DNA from: Candidatus Solibacter sp.
GTDB lineage: Bacteria > Acidobacteriota > Terriglobia > Bryobacterales > Bryobacteraceae
DNA: 5,212 nucleotides
Assembly: GCA_017883345.1 (NCBI GenBank)
Contig: JADGNT010000428.1
Location: 1 to 5,212, forward strand
Reading direction: 5' to 3'
Below, piece by piece: positions 1 to 4,851 of the stretch. The notes beneath the pieces were generated by a model. It was given only the letters and a program-made list of their open reading frames with translations. It made no database searches and was not told the DNA's origin. The translations under genes were made by a program, and so were the position numbers. Position 1 is the first letter of the stretch. Each line of letters starts with the position of its first letter.

Positions 1-188
1 GCGGGCATGCGGAACACGGCCAGCGCCACCACCAGCGCCGCCGCGAACGCGTAGACCGCCGCGCGCCACGCCGGAGTGCGCCGCACGGCCAGGAAATAAA
101 AGAGCGTGCAGACCGGTACGGCGGCGGCCAGCGTGGAGAGGAGTGTATTCCCCAACGGATCGAAATTTTGCAGCCAGGGCTGGTTCAT
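1..188 (-). CDS. lldP: L-lactate permease, N-terminal fragment (cut by left window edge)
   Basis: This reading frame is too short at the edge for routine ORF calling, but it is a clear gene start. ATG is at 188-186, with a GAGG ribosome binding site four bases upstream. The visible 62 codons begin MNQPWLQNFDPLGNTLLSTL. A hydrophobic segment follows (about residues 17-34), then a basic loop (VRRTPAWR) and a second hydrophobic segment (about 43-58) ending FRMP. The W-Q-N-x-D-P-x-G-N start and the first two membrane helices match, from memory, the beginning of E. coli LldP and of the lactate permease family PF02652. That family consists of inner-membrane proteins of about 550 residues that import L-lactate or glycolate with protons. 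The rest lies outside the window. Family assignment is fairly secure; exact substrate is inferred. The ATG overlaps by one base the TAA of a short upstream frame (TAATG). Confidence 0.85.
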   Translation of the reverse strand, partial: MNQPWLQNFDPLGNTLLSTLAAAVPVCTLFYFLAVRRTPAWRAAVYAFAAALVVALAVFRMP

Positions 189-286
189 TAGACCTCGACG
201 AAAATCATGTGGACCGGAGCAGGAACTTGCTTGACGCCACGGGCCGGACTCAGTTTATCCGCTTTCGCGGTGCGGCGGAAGGCCAC
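188..286 (-). CDS. Possible 32-codon leader ORF or gene remnant ending in TAATG with lldP
   Basis: A minus-strand frame can be read from a GTG at 286-284 to a TAA at 190-188. It shares one base with the lldP start codon, an arrangement typical of translational coupling. Its 32 residues end APVHMIFVEV and its third codon positions are mostly G or C. The frame also stays open further upstream through the hairpin at 303-332, so it could be the tail of a decayed gene rather than a leader peptide. No convincing ribosome binding site precedes the GTG, and I recognise no family. It may simply be a chance open frame. Confidence 0.22.
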   Translation of the reverse strand: MAFRRTAKADKLSPARGVKQVPAPVHMIFVEV

Positions 287-302
287 CCTGCCAACTGGCC
301 AA

Positions 303-332
303 CCGGGGACAGACAGGCCTGACAGTCCCCGG
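303..332. repeat. Perfect 8-bp inverted repeat (hairpin) between the DUF362 gene and lldP
   Basis: CCGGGGAC at 303-310 pairs exactly with GTCCCCGG at 325-332. The 14-base loop contains the palindrome CAGGCCTG (314-321). It begins eight bases after the DUF362 stop codon on the minus strand and lies upstream of lldP. There is no T-run, so it is not a classic intrinsic terminator. It could be a REP-like repeat, an mRNA 3'-end stabiliser or a weak terminator. The GGGGAC/GTCCCC arms resemble REP-type palindromes seen in other bacteria (from memory). Confidence 0.6.
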
Positions 333-339
333 GAAACCC

Positions 340-1536
340 TCAGCCACGCTGGCGCAGTGGATTGGCGCGCCGCTCGCGGCGCAGCGCCGCGAAATCGAAT
401 CTCGCCTGCACAATCGGCGTGCCCGCCACTTCGATGCGCTTCAGATCGCGCGTCCCCAGACCCGCATCTTCGGCCAGGCGCAGCGTGCTGTCGCAGGTCT
501 CAAACGGCGGCGTGCCGCGATCCGCCATCGGGTCGAAACCCATCACACCCATGCAAACCGCGTCCGTGTTCACGCAGTTCAGACCAGCCACGATCACACC
601 CGGGCTCACCAGCGTGCTATCGGCGATCCAAGGTCCCTCGCCGCCCGCCATGGTGCGAACCCCTTCCACAATCGCCAGGTGGATGGGGCGCGCGCCCACC
701 AGGTCCACCACCGTGCGCGGCACCCGGTAGCCGCCGTCGCGCGGCGATTTCACGTCCTTCTCCGGCGGGGCGCTTTTCGACGGCTGCCGGTACCCGCTGT
801 GTACCATGTCGCGCCCGCCGAGGGGCAACGCGGATGGTTCGTCCACCCCGGCCCCGCTCCCGTAAATCGTCGCCGGAGTCAGCCCGAAGCAGTTCTTCAT
901 GGAAAGCGTGATGCCCGCCGTGTCGTGTTCCTTCATCTTGGCCAGGCTGACGAAGACGTCGCAATCCGCATAGGAGTGGTTGAGGTCGAAGCCCGGATAG
1001 ATGTAGCCGCCGGTGGGCACCATCAGGCGCGCGTACTTTTTGGCGCGGCCCAGGTAGTTGGTGTTTTCGAACTCCACGTTTGGCGCCGCGCCCAGAATAT
1101 CGCGCGGTTCCCAGTTGGCGCGGAGCACCACTTCTTCCACCGGATCGGCCGTCGCCCAGGGGCTCTCCAACACGCGGATCCGCCGTGCCCCCGCCCGGCC
1201 CAACAGATGCACCGTCGCCGCGATTACGGCCGGATGCGTGTAGTGCGTGTCACCCAGCGGCGCATAGCCCAGCCGGTAGGAGGGGTCTCCCGTCAGGTTG
1301 ATCTTGATGCCCACCGTCTTGCCGCCGACCAGCCGGCCCAACCCGCCGAGTCGATCGAACATCTTGGACAGCGTGGCGACCAGTTCGCCTTTGTCATAGG
1401 TCTGGCATCTGGCAACCGCCACGGGCAATGCCGGCGCAGCCGCGGCGCGGCCCAAGGGGCTGCCCGCCAGCCACGCGCCGGGTACCGCCGCCGCCGTCCG
1501 GAGCAACCACTCTCGGCGTGAACAGTTCTGGTGCAT
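340..1536 (-). CDS. Tat-exported DUF362 domain protein
   Basis: The 398-residue protein starts at ATG 1536-1534, with AGAGGT about nine bases upstream. Its N-terminus is a twin-arginine signal: SRREWLL at residues 6-12, then a hydrophobic stretch and an AAAAP cleavage region near residues 31-35. It is therefore expected to be exported folded to the periplasm. The body matches DUF362 (PF04015): VGIKINLTGD around 75-84, the HPAVIAATVHLLGRAGA segment around 101-117, and the strongly conserved KMKEHDTAGITLSMKNCFGL around 200-219. There is also a C-terminal N-T-D-A-V-x-M-G-x-D-P region around 323-336. The iron-sulfur (CxxCxxC) ferredoxin part carried by many DUF362 proteins is absent. The biochemical role of the family is not established, so I assign none. 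The neighbouring genes on the same strand leave open co-transcription with the 1594-2829 gene, although a hairpin lies in the 57-base gap. Confidence 0.9.
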   Translation of the reverse strand: MHQNCSRREWLLRTAAAVPGAWLAGSPLGRAAAAPALPVAVARCQTYDKGELVATLSKMFDRLGGLGRLVGGKTVGIKINLTGDPSYRLGYAPLGDTHYTHPAVIAATVHLLGRAGARRIRVLESPWATADPVEEVVLRANWEPRDILGAAPNVEFENTNYLGRAKKYARLMVPTGGYIYPGFDLNHSYADCDVFVSLAKMKEHDTAGITLSMKNCFGLTPATIYGSGAGVDEPSALPLGGRDMVHSGYRQPSKSAPPEKDVKSPRDGGYRVPRTVVDLVGARPIHLAIVEGVRTMAGGEGPWIADSTLVSPGVIVAGLNCVNTDAVCMGVMGFDPMADRGTPPFETCDSTLRLAEDAGLGTRDLKRIEVAGTPIVQARFDFAALRRERRANPLRQRG

Positions 1537-1556
1537 TTGGCTAAACCTCTTGGTGG

Positions 1557-1575
1557 GGCAGGCCTTCAGCCTGCC
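1557..1575. repeat. REP-like hairpin GGCAGGC-N5-GCCTGCC in a 57-base gap
   Basis: GGCAGGC at 1557-1563 pairs perfectly with GCCTGCC at 1569-1575 around a CTTCA loop. The hairpin almost fills the space between the stop of the 1594-2829 gene and the ribosome binding site of the DUF362 gene. No T-tract follows on either strand. The TGGGGCAGGC...GCCTGCC form resembles a short interspersed palindrome I recall from acidobacterial and planctomycete intergenic regions. In this position it could attenuate or process a shared transcript. Copy number cannot be judged from one window. Confidence 0.6.
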
Positions 1576-1593
1576 AACTTCACAACGCGCATC

Positions 1594-2829
1594 CTAAACC
1601 TCCAGTTCCGCCGCCGCGTATTGCGCGACCGCCGGCAGATGGAGTTCCACCGCATCTTTCTGGATTTCCATTTCCACCGGACGCGGCTCCCCCCGGTCCA
1701 GCGTCCACAGGCTGGCCTTGCGCCACCGCCCCGCGATGCGCACACTGGCGTGGTCGGGCGCGCGGTCCGCGTAGAACAGCAGGTGCGCCACAGCGCGTTT
1801 GCGGTCCGGCGCCACCGTCAGATAGGAACCCACCGCGCCCCCATTCCAGAAGCGCAGCAATTCGTAGCGGTGGCTGATCAGTAGCGCCGAGTCATTGGCC
1901 AGGACGTAAGGGTCGTCCGGGTCCGCTTTAGCGATCGCCAGGCGGCCCTTGCCGAGCGTGCGCGTGGCATACCGGGGATGCTCGTCCTTGGCAGGCGTGC
2001 CCGGCGGGGGACCCCACTTCGGACCGGTGATCAGCAGGCCGCCCGCACTGACGAAGTCCAGCGTCTGCTGGCGCAGCTCCGCCGCGGGCGGTTGGGCATC
2101 CGCGTAGATCACCGCACGCAGGCCGCGAAAGGCAGTGCTGGGCAGTTTGGTCTTTAACAGGATGGCGTACTGCTGATTGGTGCGGCCGATCAGGTTGAGC
2201 AGTTCCTGGCCCATGAACTCATTGTCGCCGGCGAAGTCGGAGACCACCCCCACGATGGCTTCGGGAAGATAGGCCGGCCACTGCTTGCGAGCCGCGAAGA
2301 AGGCAGCCGCGCCCGCAATTTCCTTCCACGTGTCCAGGGCGTCCGCCTTGCCATCCGCTAGCCCCGCGGCCAGTTGAGCGGCCAGTTGGGTGTCCAGCGA
2401 GATCACCCAGCGGCCACCGTGCGCGGCGGCGTCCGCAATTGCCGTCCGGTAGGAACTCGGCCGTACGAGTGCGCCTTTGGGTGGCGCATCCACCCAGATG
2501 TTGGCGCCCGGCTTCCGCGCCGCTTCCAGGCGGATCCTCCAGGAATTGGAATCCACCCACGGCACGCCCGTCGGACCGGCCGATGCCCCGCCGCCGCCCC
2601 GCGACATGGCCACCCCGGGCCACTCTCCCGGGATGATGGCAACGCCGGCAGGCGGCGCAGCGATTTCGGCGATTTCGAGCCCGGCCTGTTTCGCCTCTTC
2701 GATGACCGGCGCGAGGCCCGCATCCCGATCCACCAGCAGCCAGTTGATTGGCGTGCCTTTGAGCAGGCCCACGGCGGACGGGGATTTCCACGAACCCGGC
2801 CACCGCATCGGAGTAAATTCGGCGTTCAT
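1594..2829 (-). CDS. Conserved protein of unknown function, possible glutamine-amidotransferase-like fold region
   Basis: I place the start at ATG 2829-2827 (MNAEFTPMRWPGSW, 411 residues), preceded by GTGAGGAA. The frame stays open upstream to 2958, but that extension holds six cysteines in 43 residues, whereas the 411-residue protein has none, so it does not look coding. There is no signal peptide or membrane helix. An N-terminal half (about 10-185) includes GVPWVDSNSWRIRLEAA and AAAHGGRWVISLD. A middle part (about 190-300) includes AIVGVVSDFAGDNEFMGQEL, LRAVIYADAQPP, FVSAGGLLITGPKWG and LGKGRLAIAK. This alternation is like the class I glutamine-amidotransferase-like domain attached to some glycoside hydrolases, but without a nucleophile cysteine. 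The C-terminal 80 residues read as a beta-rich domain. From memory, close relatives occur as hypothetical proteins in Solibacter-like acidobacteria. A role in carbohydrate handling is only suggested by fold resemblance. Confidence 0.8.
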   Translation of the reverse strand: MNAEFTPMRWPGSWKSPSAVGLLKGTPINWLLVDRDAGLAPVIEEAKQAGLEIAEIAAPPAGVAIIPGEWPGVAMSRGGGGASAGPTGVPWVDSNSWRIRLEAARKPGANIWVDAPPKGALVRPSSYRTAIADAAAHGGRWVISLDTQLAAQLAAGLADGKADALDTWKEIAGAAAFFAARKQWPAYLPEAIVGVVSDFAGDNEFMGQELLNLIGRTNQQYAILLKTKLPSTAFRGLRAVIYADAQPPAAELRQQTLDFVSAGGLLITGPKWGPPPGTPAKDEHPRYATRTLGKGRLAIAKADPDDPYVLANDSALLISHRYELLRFWNGGAVGSYLTVAPDRKRAVAHLLFYADRAPDHASVRIAGRWRKASLWTLDRGEPRPVEMEIQKDAVELHLPAVAQYAAAELEV

Positions 2830-2975
2830 TTCCTCACACGTATCACGTTTGCAGCAAGTGCCGCAGGCAGCCTTACATAACTTACTCCGGGTATGAGTGG
2901 CATGCGGCGAGGCGGGCTTAAGCGTTTTCGCGCAAGGCTGGCCATGAATACGCCGCACAGGTTAATCATTGGCAT
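2826..2975 (-). CDS. Candidate small ORF (49 codons) coupled to the downstream gene
   Basis: On the minus strand a consensus GGAGG lies five bases before an ATG at 2975-2973, only about 20 bases after the PIN toxin stop. The frame runs 49 codons, beginning MPMINLCGVFMASLARKRLS, and ends in a TGA that overlaps the ATG of the 1594-2829 gene as ATGA. A strong ribosome binding site, close following of one gene and a four-base overlap with the next together suggest a translated leader or a small protein. The product is basic (RKR, RR) with a short hydrophobic start and matches no family I know. An open frame of this length can occur by chance in GC-rich DNA, so this is a candidate only. A second ATG at 2969 is also possible. 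Confidence 0.33.
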   Translation of the reverse strand: MPMINLCGVFMASLARKRLSPPRRMPLIPGVSYVRLPAALAANVIRVRK

Positions 2976-2992
2976 TTTGGCCTCCGGGAGAT

Positions 2993-3403
2993 TCATGCGA
3001 ATAACGCGGCGAAATCGCGCGCGGATACGATCCGCGTGGCCTGGTGACGGGTCAGGGCCAGCAGCCCGCTCTTGTCGCCCGTTACCAGGTAGTCGGCCTT
3101 GCCCGCTTCGGACAGGGCCAGTAGAAAATCGTCGGTAGGATCCGGCGAGCGCTCGACGCGCGGCAAGGGGCCGATGGTCTCGGCCAGCTCCTTCAGTTGG
3201 TTTACGAGGCGGCCGGCCTTATAGGGCTTGATCCGCGCGGCGATCGCGGGCTTGTGCAGCGTGGCCTTCAGCTCGTCGAGCTGCTCTGCGCAGATCGGGA
3301 GCGTGAAATATCCCTCCTGCCAGGCGCGATAGATCGCGGCCGGGAGCCCCAGTTGAACCAGGAGAGCGGAAACCAGGATGTTGGTATCGAGCACCACGCG
3401 CAT
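2993..3403 (-). CDS. PIN-domain ribonuclease toxin of a type II toxin-antitoxin system
   Basis: The 136-residue protein begins MRVVLDTNILVSALL, the classic PIN opening. It continues to DPTDDFLLALSEAGKADYL and VTGDKSGLL, which place it in the 'putative toxin-antitoxin system toxin component, PIN family' group (PF13470/TIGR00305 type). The likely metal-binding acidic residues are all present: D6, E44, D92 and D110. PIN toxins are Mg2+/Mn2+-dependent endoribonucleases that cleave tRNA, rRNA or mRNA when freed from antitoxin. The actual target here is unknown. Its ATG shares one base with the antitoxin stop (TGATG), so translation is probably coupled and both proteins come from one mRNA. The length is normal and no key residue is missing, so it is probably an active toxin. 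Confidence 0.9.
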   Translation of the reverse strand: MRVVLDTNILVSALLVQLGLPAAIYRAWQEGYFTLPICAEQLDELKATLHKPAIAARIKPYKAGRLVNQLKELAETIGPLPRVERSPDPTDDFLLALSEAGKADYLVTGDKSGLLALTRHQATRIVSARDFAALFA

Positions 3404-3675
3404 CAGGCTTTGTCGGCCTTCCCTTTGGCGCGACGGTCTGCGCGGACCTCACGCACCGTATCGTCGATGAGGGCCAGCATCTCGTCCGGATCGGTGTCGG
3501 CATTACGCGCCTTGATGTCCCGAACGGTGCGATGAAAAACATGGGCGCGGACGGCCTGCTCGATGAATTTCGAGAGGTCGCCTTTTTTCATGCCCTGGGA
3601 GCCCAGAAAGGTGCGTAGGGTGAGATCGGTTTCCTTCGAGACCTTGATGTTCCAGCGGACTGCTTCTTCTTGCAT
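3403..3675 (-). CDS. Ribbon-helix-helix antitoxin partner of the PIN toxin
   Basis: The 90-residue protein has an N-terminal ribbon-helix-helix DNA-binding fold. The strand is VRWNIKVSKETD (about residues 6-17), helix one LTLRTFLGSQG and helix two KKGDLSKFIEQAVRAHVF (about 30-47). A charged C-terminal tail (about 50-90, rich in D, E, R and K) is the usual toxin-wrapping region. The R-W-N-x-x-V-S-x-x-T-D and G-M-K-K-G-D-L-S-K-F-I-E pattern is a known bacterial antitoxin type paired with PIN toxins. It should neutralise the downstream nuclease and repress its own promoter as a dimer or tetramer. The start at 3675 is preceded by GGGTG about six bases upstream, a modest ribosome binding site. It is followed with a one-base overlap by the toxin. 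Confidence 0.88.
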   Translation of the reverse strand: MQEEAVRWNIKVSKETDLTLRTFLGSQGMKKGDLSKFIEQAVRAHVFHRTVRDIKARNADTDPDEMLALIDDTVREVRADRRAKGKADKA

Positions 3676-3716
3676 TTTTCACCCAAAGGTAGGCGCATCA
3701 ACGCCGATACACCTAA

Positions 3717-3745
3717 ATTATAGATCGGAACGAATTGGCCGATCT
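3717..3745 (-). promoter_or_regulatory. Promoter -10 and palindromic operator of the RHH/PIN module
   Basis: Reading the minus strand, an exact TATAAT lies at 3722-3717, about 40 bases before the antitoxin ATG. A perfect 7-bp inverted repeat begins on its first base: AGATCGG at 3722-3728 and CCGATCT at 3739-3745, with arm centres 17 bases apart. The far arm falls where the -35 hexamer would be, and no good TTGACA match is seen there. A palindrome covering the promoter core is what an autorepressing ribbon-helix-helix antitoxin would be expected to bind. The -10 and the palindrome are seen directly; binding by this antitoxin is inferred. Confidence 0.6.
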
Positions 3746-3974
3746 GCTCCGAGCCGACTTCAACATGAAGCGGCTTGCGAGTTTCGCGTGCAGAGAGTTC
3801 CAGCGCCAAAGCCCGCGCGAACAGCGAAAACTTTCAGTTAAAGAATGTCGCGACCTGTAAGGGCCGGCACCTGGACGTGACCCTTCATAAACCGTTACGA
3901 ACTTTGCTGCTTTCGAACTCGCAACTGCAACAAAGGTCCGGGTAAAAGGGCACTCAGACCGTTAGATTGAAGAT

Positions 3975-4005
3975 TGCCTCCCCAGTCTGGACACGTTTCG
4001 AACTC
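3975..4005. repeat. Left copy of a composite direct repeat (TGCCTCCCCAG ... TTCGAACTC)
   Basis: TGCCTCCCCAG at 3975-3985 is followed 11 bases later by TTCGAACTC at 3997-4005. The same two words occur in the same order and orientation at 4852-4877, six bases apart, on the other side of the second TA module. The two copies are not identical in the middle, so this is a diverged rather than fresh duplication. Confidence 0.5.
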
Positions 4006-4045
4006 TATTGGCCGAAAACTGCATTTGTTCGAACTCATAATGGCC
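3997..4045. repeat. Imperfect tandem repeat TTCGAACTC-N4/5-GGCC, 31-base period
   Basis: TTCGAACTC followed by TATTGGCC at 3997-4013 recurs as TTCGAACTC followed by ATAATGGCC at 4028-4045. The start-to-start distance is 31 bases, close to three helical turns. The unit contains the palindrome TTCGAA. The spacing could suit a regulator binding the same DNA face upstream of the second TA module, but no binding protein is evident. Confidence 0.4.
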
Positions 4046-4167
4046 CTTGTAGTTCAATCAGTTATGTGTCGGATGATGGTGGCTGTCCAGGCTGGGTGCT
4101 CAGGCGGGATGCGTCTCGAACCCGGCGTCTTCAGGACGTGGCGTCGTGGGTCATGATTGGACTCGTC

Positions 4168-4196
4168 TGGATATCGACTCTACTGCGGGTTACAAT
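4168..4196 (+). promoter_or_regulatory. Candidate promoter of the second TA module
   Basis: TGGATA at 4168-4173 (four of six matches to TTGACA) and TACAAT at 4191-4196 (five of six to TATAAT) are separated by exactly 17 bases. A start site is predicted near 4203, which coincides with the GTG proposed as the antitoxin start, so the mRNA may be leaderless or nearly so. The placement also argues against the longer antitoxin frame from 4146. Confidence 0.42.
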
Positions 4197-4202
4197 AAGG
4201 TT

Positions 4203-4379
4203 GTGAAGCGACGAGTTGCAACCACTACTCCGAAGAATGGCGCCAGCCACGGTACCACGGCGTCGCCGCTTGGGCGCGACCTCAGCAAGATCGCGGAGAG
4301 AATTGCTTCGAGCGGGATAAAACCATTGAACCGAAAAGAGGTCGCTAGAGAGGTTTCCGAGCGTCGGGGCGGTCGCTGA
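4203..4379 (+). CDS. Small basic antitoxin candidate paired with the second PIN toxin
   Basis: The 58-residue frame from GTG 4203 begins KRRVATTTPKNG after its start residue. It has a Ser/Thr-rich linker, then a compact helical C-terminal half: LGRDLSKIAERIASSGIKPL and NRKEVAREVSERRGGR. Its TGA is immediately followed by the toxin TTG, so the pair is translationally coupled. Similar short proteins with a K-P-L-x-R-x-E-x-x-x-E-x-x-x-R-R-G-G ending precede PIN toxins of this type in cyanobacteria and other bacteria (from memory), so I call it the antitoxin. No DNA-binding fold can be recognised with certainty. The start is uncertain. A GTG at 4146 with AGGA nine bases upstream would give 77 residues. 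The 4203 start is weakly supported by AAGG two bases before it and by the promoter position. Confidence 0.6.
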   Translation: MKRRVATTTPKNGASHGTTASPLGRDLSKIAERIASSGIKPLNRKEVAREVSERRGGR

Positions 4380-4793
4380 TTGTCACGAGCGCGAACGCGG
4401 ACGTTTCTTGACAGCGGCGTCCTCATCACAGCGGCTCGGTCCAAGGGTGCTGACCAGCAGATCGCCTTGTCAATTCTCCGAGACTCGAACCGTGTTTTTC
4501 TGACGACGCCTTTCCTGGCGCTAGAGGTTGTTCCGAAAGCGGCCTTCAACCGGCAAGAGCTTGAACTGTCATTTTACGAGCGATATATGGCCTCAGCCAC
4601 CACCTATCGCGGGCTGAACCGAATTGAAAAGGTTGCCCGCGCGGAGGCGGGGCGATGTGGACTGGCCGCTATGGACGCCTTGCATGTGGCTGCGGCATTC
4701 CTCCTAAAAGCAGACGAACTCATCACGACCGAGAAACCGGGTAAGCCGATGTATCGGACCACCCTGGTCAAGGTCTGCTGGTTGTACAGCTAG
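4380..4793 (+). CDS. PIN-domain (VapC-like) toxin of the second module
   Basis: The 137-residue protein opens with SRARTRTFLDSGVLITAAR, whose D11 is the first PIN carboxylate. E49 lies in FLALEVVPKAAF and D99 in LAAMDALHVAAAFLLKADEL. The C-terminal T-T-E-K-P-G-K-P (116-123) occupies the place where canonical VapC has T-x-D, so E118 would serve as the fourth acidic residue. This L-E-V-x-P-K-A and T-E-K-P-x-K-P form defines a PIN subfamily different from the toxin at 2993-3403. It should be a metal-dependent ribonuclease held in check by the small upstream protein. The only plausible start is a TTG directly abutting the antitoxin TGA, a weak codon consistent with toxin being made at a lower rate. 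The toxin role is inferred from domain and context. Confidence 0.83.
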   Translation: MSRARTRTFLDSGVLITAARSKGADQQIALSILRDSNRVFLTTPFLALEVVPKAAFNRQELELSFYERYMASATTYRGLNRIEKVARAEAGRCGLAAMDALHVAAAFLLKADELITTEKPGKPMYRTTLVKVCWLYS

Positions 4794-4810
4794 CCTCCGC
4801 CTTGGGAGAT

Positions 4811-4830
4811 TCCTGCGTGGTCGCGCAGGA
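4811..4830 (+). terminator. Hairpin downstream of the second PIN toxin
   Basis: TCCTGCG (4811-4817) and CGCAGGA (4824-4830) form a perfect 7-bp stem with a 6-base loop, 17 bases after the toxin stop. No T-run follows, so it is either a non-canonical terminator or an mRNA 3'-end stabilising structure. Confidence 0.4.
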
Positions 4831-4851
4831 GGCCCTGGAAGGGACAAGGGG

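Larger units (their letters stand above)
3746..4167. other. Intergenic stretch between divergent TA modules, no gene recognised
   Basis: This stretch is visibly less GC-rich than the flanking genes. Short open frames exist here, but none has a good ribosome binding site, recognisable motif or coding-like codon use. It contains three copies of TTCGAACTC (3912-3920, 3997-4005, 4028-4036), a TGCCTCCCCAG box at 3975-3985, and a CATAAT (4035-4040) that could be a weak plus-strand -10. It may be decayed or acquired DNA together with the regulatory region of the second module. Confidence 0.5.

Noticed and set aside
207..911. Plus-strand 234-codon frame
   Set aside because: The translation is Pro/Arg/Ser-rich low-complexity antisense to the DUF362 gene, with no ribosome binding site or motif.
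679..1521. Long plus-strand open frame of 280 codons
   Set aside because: It lies fully antisense to the DUF362 gene, reads Arg/His/Ala-rich without domains, and is the expected shadow of GC-rich codon use.
2917..2924. Palindrome GCTTAAGC
   Set aside because: At only eight bases, with no promoter elements around it, it is expected by chance.
2830..2958. N-terminal extension of the 411-residue protein to a start at 2958
   Set aside because: The extension has six cysteines in 43 residues against none in the rest of the protein, and the ATG at 2829 has its own GAGGA-type ribosome binding site.
4041..4110. tRNA-like 5' half (GTAGTTCAATCAGTTA resembles a D-arm)
   Set aside because: The D-stem and anticodon stem do not pair and no matching T-arm or acceptor strand follows. 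It may be a coincidence or a decayed relic, but it is not a tRNA gene.
3967..4206. Plus-strand 79-codon frame upstream of the second TA module
   Set aside because: It has no recognisable motif or ribosome binding site, crosses the repeat cluster, and overlaps the candidate promoter and antitoxin start.
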